DNA from: UBA1930 sp943368475
Lineage (GTDB): Bacteria > Bacteroidota > Bacteroidia > Chitinophagales > Chitinophagaceae
Direction of reading: 5' to 3'
Assembly: GCA_943368475.1 (NCBI GenBank)
Contig: CALRLF020000058.1
Coordinates: forward strand, 1 to 28,411
Length of the DNA: 28,411 nt
The translations under genes were made by a program, and so were the position numbers. The notes beneath the pieces are model-generated. The model did no database searches. It was not told where the DNA came from and saw nothing but the letters and a program-made list of their open reading frames with translations. This document shows, piece by piece, positions 1 through 7,172 of the stretch; the stretch's first letter is position 1, and each line of letters opens with the position of its first letter.

Positions 1-810
1 CACAGTTTATTGTTTATGAAGCGTTGGAAGTTTATCTTATCCATCATGCTTTTTTTTATAGCAATCAATGTGGTTTTTGCAAGTTTGTATTTAATGATTG
101 GTTTAGAACACTTGGGAGGTTTAGTAGCTACCACAAATGCTGAAAAATTTGGTGAAGCGTTTTTCTTTTCGGCTCAAACATTTACAACTGTTGGTTATGG
201 TCGAATAAATCCAATTGGTTTTATGGCAAGCTTTGTTGCTGCTGTTGAAGCTCTTACTGGCTTACTAAGTTTTGCAATTGCTACAGGTTTATTGTATGGG
301 CGTTTTGCCAGACCAAGACCTTTTATTAAATACAGCAAAAATGCCTTGTTTGCTCCATTTAAAGAAGGAATAGCATTTATGTATAGAATGGTGCCTTACA
401 CCAAAAATTATTTAGTAAATGTAGAAGTTAAAATGACTTTGGCGATTCGTGTAACGGAAGATGGCATTCAAAAAAATAGGTTCTTTAACATGGAGTTGGA
501 TATTGCGAAAGCTAATACTTTAACCAGTAACTGGACATTAGTTCATAAGATTGATGAGAACAGCCCATTATACCAACTTACAAAAGAAGATATAGAACTA
601 GGCAAGGCTGAAGTATTAATTTTTGTGCAAGGATTTGATGAAAGCTTTGCAAATACTGTAATTTCAAGAAACTCATACACTTATGAGGAGTTTGTTTTTG
701 GTGGTAAATTCTTGCCCATGTACCATGCAGATGAGCAAAACCAAAGTACCATATTGCACTTAGACAAGTTAGATGATTTTGAAAAAGTTGAATTACCAGT
801 AAAGTTTTAA
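1..810 (+). CDS. KirBac-type inward-rectifier potassium channel (5' end outside the window)
   Basis: Inner-membrane K+ channel of the prokaryotic inward-rectifier (KirBac) family. The frame is open from base 1, and its first codons read as the end of a slide-helix/TM1 region, so the gene starts left of the window; the in-frame TTG at 10 is not a credible start. Visible order (269 codons): TM1, a pore helix with the selectivity filter TVGYG at about residues 63-67, TM2 ending in the basic stretch YGRFARPRP, then a cytoplasmic beta-rich IRK C-terminal domain to the stop. Filter plus ARP-type linker plus cytoplasmic domain is diagnostic of Kir rather than a generic two-TM channel. It is the only plus-strand gene here. 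Its stop overlaps by 4 bases the stop of the converging gene at 807-1370, with no hairpin terminator between them. The family call is confident; gating ligand and physiological role cannot be read from sequence. Confidence 0.93.
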   Translation, partial: HSLLFMKRWKFILSIMLFFIAINVVFASLYLMIGLEHLGGLVATTNAEKFGEAFFFSAQTFTTVGYGRINPIGFMASFVAAVEALTGLLSFAIATGLLYGRFARPRPFIKYSKNALFAPFKEGIAFMYRMVPYTKNYLVNVEVKMTLAIRVTEDGIQKNRFFNMELDIAKANTLTSNWTLVHKIDENSPLYQLTKEDIELGKAEVLIFVQGFDESFANTVISRNSYTYEEFVFGGKFLPMYHADEQNQSTILHLDKLDDFEKVELPVKF

Positions 811-1370
811 TCTAATCTTTTACTTAACTCATCATCAATTTTTTTGAATAAATGATAAGGTTTGTAAACTCTCCAATCAACCAATTCCATTAGTTCTATG
901 TAGTAGTTCAATTTCTTTTTTCTAAAATCGTATTGGGTAGCTTCCGGCATATTCAATGCCACAATCCAACCATTTTCATCTGTAACTTCTTCGAACCATT
1001 CTTGATAATATTCTTTATCACTGCTGTGAAAATTAAGTACGTTCTCGGCTATTAAAATAAACTTTGTAATACTTTCAGCATACAATTTATCAATTACTTC
1101 ACGTTTCAATTCCATGATATCATTTTCAATAGCATCATTCCACTCTCCTATCATTTCTATAATGGCAAAGTTCAACTCATAATCTACATAAATAATTTTT
1201 AGGTATAAAGTTTTGCTACCAAAATCATCCCACTGAGGGTGTATATAATAATTATATACTGTTTGTGAAAATTCAAATTCACTATAGGTACGTCCATAAA
1301 ACGGACTTTTTTTATCCTCATCAGCAATATAAATATGCCTCCAATTGTAAAATGGTTCTATATCATGCAT
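807..1370 (-). CDS. Conserved-looking hypothetical protein, 187 aa, cytosolic
   Basis: I do not recognise this protein. It starts at ATG 1370 (MHDIEPFYNW). It has no signal peptide or membrane segment and is rich in aromatic and acidic residues, with several WxDF/YY-type clusters. The middle (about residues 55-105) alternates hydrophobic strands with an amphipathic helix ending in FILIAENVLNF, which suggests a compact alpha/beta fold. The C-terminal part (RKKKLNYYIELMELVDWRVYKPYH) looks helical. The gene converges on the K+ channel gene with a 4-base overlap of stop codons and lies 65 bp downstream of the Nramp-Usp gene on the same strand, so it could be the last gene of that unit. No function is proposed. 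That the gene is real rests on its length, amino-acid composition typical of the neighbourhood and tight packing. Confidence 0.75.
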   Translation of the reverse strand: MHDIEPFYNWRHIYIADEDKKSPFYGRTYSEFEFSQTVYNYYIHPQWDDFGSKTLYLKIIYVDYELNFAIIEMIGEWNDAIENDIMELKREVIDKLYAESITKFILIAENVLNFHSSDKEYYQEWFEEVTDENGWIVALNMPEATQYDFRKKKLNYYIELMELVDWRVYKPYHLFKKIDDELSKRLD

Positions 1371-1435
1371 GTTGCTGCAAAAGTGAAGGAATATGCTGAA
1401 ACTTACTTTTGAAAAGAGAAAACTATTAATCGATA

Positions 1436-3319
1436 TTACACATTTACAATAAGTACAGGAATATCAACTCCATGTCTAACAGATTCAATAGTTTCACCAA
1501 ATAAATAATCTTTTAAACCTGCATGCCTGTGAGCACCCATTACCAGCATATCAGTATTGGTTTCTTTTACCAAACGTATAATTTCTTTAACCCTACTTCT
1601 ATAACCAACATAAGCAATTGCAGTATAGCCTAAGTTTTGCAATTGATGACAATAGTTTTCCAATCTTTCTTTATCTCTTCTCGTTTCTTCATCATCTACA
1701 TCGTTGCCTAAATATTTAGCTGTTGCACTTTCTACAATATGAATTAATATATACGTCACTTGTTTATGTCCTTGTGCAATTGCATGTGCAATTAGCTGCT
1801 GATCACCTGAACTAAAGTCTAATGAAATAGCAATTATTCTAACTGGACTAACTGATAGATTGATTAATTGCTCTTCCTGTGTATGAATTCTAACAGAAGT
1901 TTGCTTTCTTCTTTTTTGAACAATTGGTAAAAAAGTCATCATACAAAAAAGCCAAACAAACAATAAACCAAATACAATAATTAATACTTTAATAAACGTA
2001 TTATCACTTGTATGAAAGTAGGTTAAACTTTGATCGATAACCATTTTTACATTTAAGGAAACTAGAATAAGAGCAACCAACCATGCTGCAATTTTGGTAT
2101 AGGTTTTAATGGCAAACTCTCCCATTGTTGCTTTATCACTTACAAAATGTATTAGAGGAATAACAGCAAATGCCAATTGTACACTTAATATTACCTGACT
2201 CAATACCAGTAGGGCTTCCAGCTGATCATCGCCATAAATTAATATTACCAGCATCGCAGGAACAATTGCAATTAAACGGGTTAACAATCTTCTTAGTAAA
2301 GGATTAATTCTAATTTTTAAATAACCTTCCATTACAATTTGTCCTGCCAAAGTACCAGTTACTGTACTGCTTTGTCCTGCAGCAATTAAAGCAACTGCAA
2401 ACAATATTGGAGCAAGCTTTGTTCCTAAAAGTGGAGCCAACAGTTTATGAGCATCTTCAATTTTAGCAACAGCAGTATTACCAGTATTAAAAAAAACAGT
2501 TGCAGCCAAAACCAATATTCCAGCATTTACAAAAAATGCAGCATTTAATGCGATGGTACTATCAATTAAATTGTAACGCAACGCTTTTTTAATACTCTTA
2601 ACATCGTTCCCAATTTTTCTGGTTTGCACCAATGCACTATGCAAGTATAAGTTGTGAGGCATAACTGTAGCACCAATAATTCCTACAGCAATATATAAAG
2701 CCTCAGGATTTAATTTAGTAGGAATAAACCCTTTTACCATTGCACCAATTGCAGGAGCTGCCAAATAAACTTGTATAAAAAAAGAAAGTGCAATAATGAT
2801 AACCAATGAAAGTATAAAAGCTTCTAATTTTCTTATGCCATAACGCTGCAACCATAGTAATAAAAATGTATCTAATACGGTTATACCAACACCCCAAATT
2901 AGTGGTAATCCTGTAAGTAAATAAATACCAAGTGCCATTCCCAAAACTTCAGCCAAATCGCAGGCTGCAATGGCAATTTCAGCAAGAATATATAAGCAAA
3001 AATTTACCAATGGCGGATAGGTTTCTCTATTGGCTTGTGCCAAATCTCTTCTACGAACAATACCCAAACGTGCACTTAAACTTTGCAGCAATAATGCCAT
3101 TAAATTGCTCATTAATAAAACCCAAATAAGCTGGTAGCCAAATTTTGCACCGCCTTGTAAATCAGTTGCCCAATTACCTGGATCCATATAACCAACACTT
3201 ACCAAATACGCAGGACCAGCATAAGCTAAAAAACGCTTAATACCTTTTCGTTGAACTGTGGTATCAACACTTTCATGTACCTCACTCAATGAATTTTCTG
3301 TAGGAAATTGCTGCATCAT
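1436..3319 (-). CDS. Nramp-family divalent metal (Mn2+/Fe2+) transporter with C-terminal universal stress protein domain
   Basis: Proton-coupled manganese/iron importer of the inner membrane with a cytosolic UspA-like tail. Using the ATG at 3319 gives 627 aa; an in-frame TTG at 3337 would add six residues and overlap the regulator gene by 8 bases, but ATG-ATG at 3319/3316 is the more likely start. Residues about 30-455 are the multi-helix Nramp core. The TM1 metal-site motif DPGN is at about 46-49 and the TM6 motif ATVMPH at about 217-222, so the known metal ligands (Asp, Asn, Met) are present. Residues about 490-627 form a Usp domain. Its nucleotide loop reads GAHRHAGLKDYLFGE, where the usual Gly-X-X-Gly and final Gly-Ser/Thr are changed to Arg and Glu, so ATP binding may be altered. 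It directly follows a DtxR/MntR-type repressor gene and is probably co-transcribed with it. The fusion is the odd feature: free MntH proteins end after the transporter core. Confidence 0.93.
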   Translation of the reverse strand: MMQQFPTENSLSEVHESVDTTVQRKGIKRFLAYAGPAYLVSVGYMDPGNWATDLQGGAKFGYQLIWVLLMSNLMALLLQSLSARLGIVRRRDLAQANRETYPPLVNFCLYILAEIAIAACDLAEVLGMALGIYLLTGLPLIWGVGITVLDTFLLLWLQRYGIRKLEAFILSLVIIIALSFFIQVYLAAPAIGAMVKGFIPTKLNPEALYIAVGIIGATVMPHNLYLHSALVQTRKIGNDVKSIKKALRYNLIDSTIALNAAFFVNAGILVLAATVFFNTGNTAVAKIEDAHKLLAPLLGTKLAPILFAVALIAAGQSSTVTGTLAGQIVMEGYLKIRINPLLRRLLTRLIAIVPAMLVILIYGDDQLEALLVLSQVILSVQLAFAVIPLIHFVSDKATMGEFAIKTYTKIAAWLVALILVSLNVKMVIDQSLTYFHTSDNTFIKVLIIVFGLLFVWLFCMMTFLPIVQKRRKQTSVRIHTQEEQLINLSVSPVRIIAISLDFSSGDQQLIAHAIAQGHKQVTYILIHIVESATAKYLGNDVDDEETRRDKERLENYCHQLQNLGYTAIAYVGYRSRVKEIIRLVKETNTDMLVMGAHRHAGLKDYLFGETIESVRHGVDIPVLIVNV

Positions 3320-3329
3320 AACTTCACTT

Positions 3330-3998
3330 TTATTCAAGTACTTTAACCATTAACACTTGAGCCAATTGCTGACTAATAGTGAAAGGATTTTGTTTATCTA
3401 ACTTAATATCTAATGAATGATCGAATGCAAATTTTTGCTTGACCATTATTTTTGTACCAATTTGAATTTGCTTGTGTTTGAGTAATTCTAATAACTCACT
3501 GCTTTGGCTAGCAACTGCCGAAACTTCTGCTTTTTGGTTTAATGGTAAGTCAATTAAGTTCACTTGTTTACGAGCAGCCATTTTTCCATTAACATCAGGA
3601 ATTGGATCGCCATGTGGATCGAATTTGGGATAACCTAAAAAAGCATCTAATTTATCAATCAATTTTGTACTGGTTAAATGCTCTAACTCTTCAGCCATTT
3701 CATGTACTTCATCCCAACCAAATGCTAATTTCTCCACCAAAAAAAATTCCCATAAACGGTGTTTACGAACAATGTTCAATGCAATTTTTTTGCCATCAGC
3801 ACTTAAACGAAAACCTTGATACTTTTCGTAATTCAATATCTTTTTTTGCTTGAGTTTTTTAAGCATATCAGTAACCGATGCTGGCTTGGTATTAAGCTCA
3901 GTTGCTACTTCATTAGTAGTTACATTTCCATCTGCTTGCTGCAAATGAAAAATGGCTTTGATATAATTTTCTTCTGCTGTTGAAAAATTTGTTGGCAC
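3330..3998 (-). CDS. DtxR/MntR-family metal-dependent transcriptional repressor
   Basis: Cytosolic metal-sensing repressor, 222 aa, probably controlling the adjacent Nramp gene. An N-terminal winged helix (about residues 5-65, with recognition helix TKPASVTDMLKKL) is followed by the dimerisation/metal-binding domain, with the family's His/Glu ligand pattern in RKHRLWE, HEMAEELEH and the FDPHGDPIPD loop. A C-terminal FeoA/SH3-like domain covers about 145-222. The start is GTG at 3998: no ATG lies upstream in frame before a stop at 4020-4022, and the next internal Met would destroy the helix-turn-helix. A palindrome and a Bacteroidota-type promoter lie immediately upstream, suggesting autorepression. 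The Nramp gene begins 10 bp downstream. Mn2+ versus Fe2+ specificity is inferred only from the partner gene. Confidence 0.93.
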   Translation of the reverse strand: MPTNFSTAEENYIKAIFHLQQADGNVTTNEVATELNTKPASVTDMLKKLKQKKILNYEKYQGFRLSADGKKIALNIVRKHRLWEFFLVEKLAFGWDEVHEMAEELEHLTSTKLIDKLDAFLGYPKFDPHGDPIPDVNGKMAARKQVNLIDLPLNQKAEVSAVASQSSELLELLKHKQIQIGTKIMVKQKFAFDHSLDIKLDKQNPFTISQQLAQVLMVKVLE

Positions 3999-4006
3999 GA
4001 AAAATA

Positions 4007-4026
4007 ATTTTAGCCAAATCTAAAAT
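4007..4026. promoter_or_regulatory. Candidate DtxR/MntR-type operator palindrome
   Basis: A perfect 7-6-7 inverted repeat, ATTTTAG and CTAAAAT separated by six bases, 8 bp upstream of the repressor's GTG start. It encloses the -7 promoter octamer, so a bound repressor would block RNA polymerase. Its size and its position in front of a metal-repressor/transporter pair fit a DtxR-family operator; that this protein binds it is inference. Confidence 0.65.
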
Positions 4027-4045
4027 ATTATTTACTTAACACCAA
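4015..4045 (-). promoter_or_regulatory. Bacteroidota-type promoter for the metal repressor/Nramp unit
   Basis: On the minus strand, a TTG (4045-4043) is followed after 20 nt by TAGATTTG (4022-4015), matching the Bacteroidota -33 TTG and -7 TAnnTTTG elements at expected spacing. Transcription would start around 4010, giving a 5' leader of only about 10 nt before the GTG at 3998. Confidence 0.65.
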
Positions 4046-4084
4046 CTTAATTTGTGAGAGACAGTGTAGCGTTAAAGAATTGGT

Positions 4085-5020
4085 CTATTCGCCTACTTTA
4101 AAATCGAACAAAGTAGCAGTAAATATTGCTCTTTCTCTTTTCTTAAAAATCACATCCCAATTGCCAATATAGCGAAGTGTTTTAGGAACGGTAAGTCCTT
4201 TGAAGTTAGTCATTTGAACTTCCATACTTACATCAAAATCATACACACCAGCTTTATAACTTAATGAATAGCTTCTATAAAAAACTTCCAATGTTTTTTG
4301 ATCGAACCAAGTAGTCATTTCATCTACTACAACCTTATCTTTTTTAAACATGCCTAAATCGGGCTTGGGTATTATTGAAAAAACATAAAAAAGCCTGCCT
4401 TCTTTTTCTTGTAAGTCTAACTTATAATCATACACTTTACGAGCATCATCATCATATAAATCGAGTTTATTACCAATAAACGGAATTCCAGGAATTTTTT
4501 TACCTGGATTAAAAAACAACATTTTTAATTGTTCTTTATGTTTATCCATCCCTTTTTTATCAGAAGTCGTGATGTTTTTACCTGCAACAATATTTGTTTC
4601 TCCACACACAGGTTCTTTGGTAAAAAATAAAGAAGCATACAACTGTGCTGTTAAGTAATTATAGTTTTTATTCTTGTCGTAAAAATCACCTGTAACTTTT
4701 TCTTCTAACACATCCATTGTACGGCAAGTATTCTTTCTGTTTTGACGAGTTTTACTGAGTAAAGATGCTTTAATTACACCTTTTTTATCTTTCATCTTAA
4801 TATCGTTATAAGATGAAAACCCCAGAATCCTGAGGTTTTTAAATGCTTTGTAAAAGGTGGTATCTTCTTTAATTTGTTGTAATAATCTTTTGTAGTCAAA
4901 ATTGTTACGAACAATTACTTCGGTAAGTGTAAATTTTTTTTTATCAACTGTTACAATAGAATCCTGAGCAAATGACAGTTTACAAATGATTGAAAATGAT
5001 ATGAGTGCAATTATCCTCAT
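4085..5020 (-). CDS. Secreted protein of unknown function, 311 aa
   Basis: An exported protein with a clear signal peptide (residues 1-18, MRIIALISFSIICKLSFA followed by QD). The mature part begins with a short segment ending LTEVIVRNNFDY, reminiscent of the linker after a carboxypeptidase-regulatory-like domain in Bacteroidota surface proteins. That domain itself is absent, so this may be a trimmed relative of that group. The rest is lysine-rich and predicted mixed alpha/beta, with two cysteines around residues 99 and 139 and a beta-rich C-terminal half. Its ATG overlaps the stop of the peptide deformylase gene in an ATGA, so the two are probably translationally coupled, although no functional link is evident. 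No catalytic motif is recognised; a periplasmic or outer-membrane-associated location is inferred from the signal peptide. Confidence 0.8.
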   Translation of the reverse strand: MRIIALISFSIICKLSFAQDSIVTVDKKKFTLTEVIVRNNFDYKRLLQQIKEDTTFYKAFKNLRILGFSSYNDIKMKDKKGVIKASLLSKTRQNRKNTCRTMDVLEEKVTGDFYDKNKNYNYLTAQLYASLFFTKEPVCGETNIVAGKNITTSDKKGMDKHKEQLKMLFFNPGKKIPGIPFIGNKLDLYDDDARKVYDYKLDLQEKEGRLFYVFSIIPKPDLGMFKKDKVVVDEMTTWFDQKTLEVFYRSYSLSYKAGVYDFDVSMEVQMTNFKGLTVPKTLRYIGNWDVIFKKRERAIFTATLFDFKVGE

Positions 5021-5595
5021 TTAGGAAAAACCATTTTATAATCTACTTTAATTTTTCCTTTAGAAATATCGTTCAATTTTCCCTGCAACATTTTTTTTCT
5101 TAGGGGTTTTAAATAATCGATGAATAACTTACCTTCTAAATGATCATATTCATGTAAAATTACCCTTGCTGTAATTCCATGAAAGCTTTCTACATGTTGC
5201 ATAAAGTTTTCATCCATATATTCCAAAACAACCATTTCAGGTCTGTAAACATCTTCTCTAATTTTTGGGATGGATAAGCAGCCTTCATTGTAAGGCCATT
5301 CATCGCCATCTAAATCTTTTATATGGGCATTGATGAATACCTTTTTTATTCCTTTTTCATTAGGATAATCAGCTTTATCTTCTTCATCAAAATTTTCTAC
5401 AATTTGAAGACTATCTACCACGAAAACACGTATATCTTTATTTACTTGTGGAGCAGCCAAACCCACACCATTACTTGCATACATAGTTTCCCACATATCA
5501 TCGATAAACTTTGACAAATCTGGATGATTGGAATCTATATCTTTTGCAACTTTTCTTAATACTGCTGCACCATAAGCTACTATTGGGAGAATCAT
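5017..5595 (-). CDS. def: Peptide deformylase
   Basis: Removes the N-formyl group from the initiator methionine of nascent proteins in the cytosol, using a metal ion. All three family motifs are present in order: GVGLAAPQ (residues 43-50), EGCLS (104-108, whose Cys is a metal ligand) and HEYDH (148-152, two His ligands and the catalytic Glu). The length of 192 aa is normal, with the Bacteroidota-typical insertion of acidic residues around 68-82. The start is ATG 5595 (MILPIVAYG). It overlaps the downstream secreted-protein gene by 4 bases (ATGA). Upstream, a hairpin overlapping the end of the ruvX gene and a TAnnTTTG octamer at 5643-5636 suggest it starts its own transcript. Confidence 0.97.
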   Translation of the reverse strand: MILPIVAYGAAVLRKVAKDIDSNHPDLSKFIDDMWETMYASNGVGLAAPQVNKDIRVFVVDSLQIVENFDEEDKADYPNEKGIKKVFINAHIKDLDGDEWPYNEGCLSIPKIREDVYRPEMVVLEYMDENFMQHVESFHGITARVILHEYDHLEGKLFIDYLKPLRKKMLQGKLNDISKGKIKVDYKMVFPK

Positions 5596-5635
5596 TGTAC
5601 TTATACTAAACTTTTAATGAAATAATTTTAGCTGC

Positions 5636-5643
5636 CAAAAATA
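5636..5643 (-). promoter_or_regulatory. Candidate -7 promoter element for def
   Basis: The minus strand reads TATTTTTG, matching TAnnTTTG, about 40 bp before the def ATG and just after the hairpin at the end of ruvX. I see no well-placed -33 TTG, so this is a weak call supported mainly by position. Confidence 0.35.
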
Positions 5644-5655
5644 GGCAAATAAAAT

Positions 5656-6069
5656 TTAAAGGTTATGCTGCATGTATTCCTGCAGCATAATAGTTGCAGC
5701 AATTTGATCGACATTTCCTTTTACCTGACGATCTTTTTTCTTCATGCCCATTTGTACCATTGCCTGTGAAGCCATTTTAGATGTATATCTCTCATCTACA
5801 GTTTGAATAGGAATATTTGGAAATTCTTTTTTGAGTAATTGAATAGCTTTATACACTAATGGTGTTGCATGAGTTGGAGAATCATCTAAATTTAATGGTT
5901 CGCCAATTAAAATAAGCTGAACCTGTTCTTGCTGAAAATACTTTTTTAAAAAAGGAATTAATTCTTTTGTTGGAATAGTGGTTAAAGCTGTTGCAATAAT
6001 TTGCAGTGGATCTGTTACTGCAAGTCCTGTTCTTTTTCCTCCATAATCAATACAAATAATTCTTGCCAT
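5656..6069 (-). CDS. ruvX: RuvX/YqgF family RNase H-fold nuclease (putative pre-16S rRNA nuclease / Holliday junction resolvase)
   Basis: A small cytosolic RNase H-like nuclease, variously assigned to Holliday-junction resolution and 16S rRNA 5'-end maturation. It is 137 aa, the usual size. The first acidic motif, IDYGGKRTGLAVTD, holds Asp8; the central glycine motif is GEPLN (57-61); the second acidic motif DERYTS holds Asp92/Glu93; and the last, VDQIAATIMLQEY, holds Asp121, so the catalytic carboxylates are intact. The start is ATG 6069, 6 bp after the stop of the upstream outer-membrane-like gene. The final codons also form a 10-bp inverted repeat that may act as a terminator. Confidence 0.95.
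   Translation of the reverse strand: MARIICIDYGGKRTGLAVTDPLQIIATALTTIPTKELIPFLKKYFQQEQVQLILIGEPLNLDDSPTHATPLVYKAIQLLKKEFPNIPIQTVDERYTSKMASQAMVQMGMKKKDRQVKGNVDQIAATIMLQEYMQHNL
5663..5690 (-). terminator. Hairpin overlapping the 3' end of ruvX, candidate intrinsic terminator
   Basis: A perfect 10-bp inverted repeat (TTATGCTGCA / TGCAGCATAA) with an 8-nt loop inside the last codons of ruvX. On the minus strand it is followed by CC and a T-rich stretch (TTTAAATTTTATTT). Position and stem fit a terminator, but the U-tract is interrupted. Confidence 0.5.
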
Positions 6070-6075
6070 AATTTT

Positions 6076-6573
6076 TTATAAAATATAAGCTACCTTAAAA
6101 CCTATTTGTTTAGTAGAAATGTGTTCAACAAAATCTTGGTATTCTATTCCTATATCAATTTTTTTGATAGAATAGCCAATCGATGGAGACCAAACAAATC
6201 CAGTATTGTACAATTTATTTAATGAAACACCTATGCCAACTGCAAGTGAGGAATACAAATTTTCAGAGATGTTAAAGCGTAACCCTGTTTTTATAGGCAT
6301 AACAGTGTATCCTTTTGCTTTAACAGTCCCCCAAAAATGAGTTAATCCAGCCGTAAAAAACAGACTATTATTATTGTTTATTTTTTTTATTGCTACCAAC
6401 TCTGTACCAAAAGTAAACCCATAAAATTGTGTTGCGGATAATGCTGGAATGAGTGCAATTTGTTTGCGAAATGCCTTTTGAGCATTTGTATTCATTACAA
6501 CAATCAGTAGTATTAAAAAAGTGTATATTTTTTTTCTATTTGGCTTCACATGCTTAGATATGTACGAGAACAT
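6076..6573 (-). CDS. Small outer-membrane-like protein, paralogue of the upstream gene
   Basis: An exported protein of 165 aa with a long basic n-region (MFSYISKHVKPNRKK) and a hydrophobic core ending in MNTNAQ, where cleavage is likely. The mature part is made of short amphipathic beta strands (FGTELVAIKK, SLFFTAGLTHFW, MPIKTGLRF, NLYSSLAVGIGV, WSPSIGYSI, DIGIEYQDF), suggesting a small beta-barrel. It is clearly related to the protein at 6628-7134: both have the YGF.FG, NLY...VGIG, W.P..G.S and .I.I.Y.D blocks in the same order. It therefore arose by tandem duplication and divergence; lysine and isoleucine are more frequent here than in its sister. The ATG at 6573 lies only 11 nt past the base of a strong terminator hairpin. 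No specific function is recognised. Confidence 0.8.
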   Translation of the reverse strand: MFSYISKHVKPNRKKIYTFLILLIVVMNTNAQKAFRKQIALIPALSATQFYGFTFGTELVAIKKINNNNSLFFTAGLTHFWGTVKAKGYTVMPIKTGLRFNISENLYSSLAVGIGVSLNKLYNTGFVWSPSIGYSIKKIDIGIEYQDFVEHISTKQIGFKVAYIL

Positions 6574-6584
6574 TGCAAAAAAAT

Positions 6585-6617
6585 AAAAGGCATAAAGTTT
6601 AATGCTTTATGCCTTTT
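6585..6617 (-). terminator. Strong intrinsic terminator between the two outer-membrane-like paralogues
   Basis: A perfect 13-bp stem (AAAAGGCATAAAG paired with CTTTATGCCTTTT) with a 7-nt loop. On the minus strand it is followed by ATTTTTTTGC, a good U-tract. It should end the transcript of the 6628-7134 gene. The next gene's ATG begins 11 nt further on, so the U-tract and that start almost coincide. The arms carry A/T runs on both sides, so some activity on the plus strand is possible. Confidence 0.88.
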
Positions 6618-6627
6618 AAAGAAGGTA

Positions 6628-7134
6628 TTATTTTAAAGTAAAACCCCTTGCAATTCTTAATGCAAATTGCTTTGTATAATTATTATTTGTTCCATCTTTT
6701 GCAAACTTAAAATCACTGGCATCTTCATACTTTATGCTGATATCTACATTTTTAAATGATAAGCCTAAAGTAGGAGCCCAAAGAAAAGAACGCCCACTGT
6801 TTTTAACCAATCCAAAACCAATACCAACCTCTCCACCAGTATATAAATTATCGCCTAAAAAATATTTAATTCCAGGTTTTACTGGAATATATCCCATTGC
6901 AGCAACATCATTCTTTTTAAAAAATTGCGTAAACCCTGTGGTTAAGATAAAGTGAGTTTTGGGAGCAATTTCATGTTGTAATCTTACATCAAAACCAAAA
7001 ACAAAACCATAGCCTCCATTTGTTGCAACACCTGGCATTGCACTAATACCCAATCTCCAATCTTTTTGTGCAAATAATGTTGATGCACTTAAAGCAAAAC
7101 ATAAAACTAAAATTCCTTTTGTAATTTTTTTCAT
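6628..7134 (-). CDS. Small outer-membrane beta-barrel-like protein, 168 aa
   Basis: An exported protein with a textbook signal peptide (MKKITKGILVLCFALSASTL, then FAQ and cleavage before KDW). I start it at ATG 7134: an upstream in-frame TTG at 7161 would put the signal peptide behind extra residues and lies inside a likely promoter octamer. The mature protein is a series of amphipathic strands with glycine/aromatic turns (GYGFVFGFDV, THFILTTGFTQFF, YIPVKPGIKYFL, NLYTGGEVGIGFGL, FLWAPTLGLSF, VDISIKYED) ending in ALRIARGFTLK, consistent with an OmpA/OmpW-like small barrel. It is the sister of the next gene downstream. A strong terminator follows its stop, so it is probably transcribed alone. 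Its substrate or role is unknown. Confidence 0.85.
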   Translation of the reverse strand: MKKITKGILVLCFALSASTLFAQKDWRLGISAMPGVATNGGYGFVFGFDVRLQHEIAPKTHFILTTGFTQFFKKNDVAAMGYIPVKPGIKYFLGDNLYTGGEVGIGFGLVKNSGRSFLWAPTLGLSFKNVDISIKYEDASDFKFAKDGTNNNYTKQFALRIARGFTLK

Positions 7135-7158
7135 CTTCGATATTTTTTTAACAATTGG

Positions 7159-7166
7159 CAAAGTTA
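7159..7166 (-). promoter_or_regulatory. Candidate -7 promoter element for the 6628-7134 gene
   Basis: The minus strand reads TAACTTTG, matching TAnnTTTG, between the prenyltransferase stop (7173) and the ATG at 7134. It predicts a leader of about 20 nt. No clear -33 TTG is at the right distance. It supports ATG 7134 over the TTG at 7161. Confidence 0.4.
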
Positions 7167-7172
7167 TTTAAA

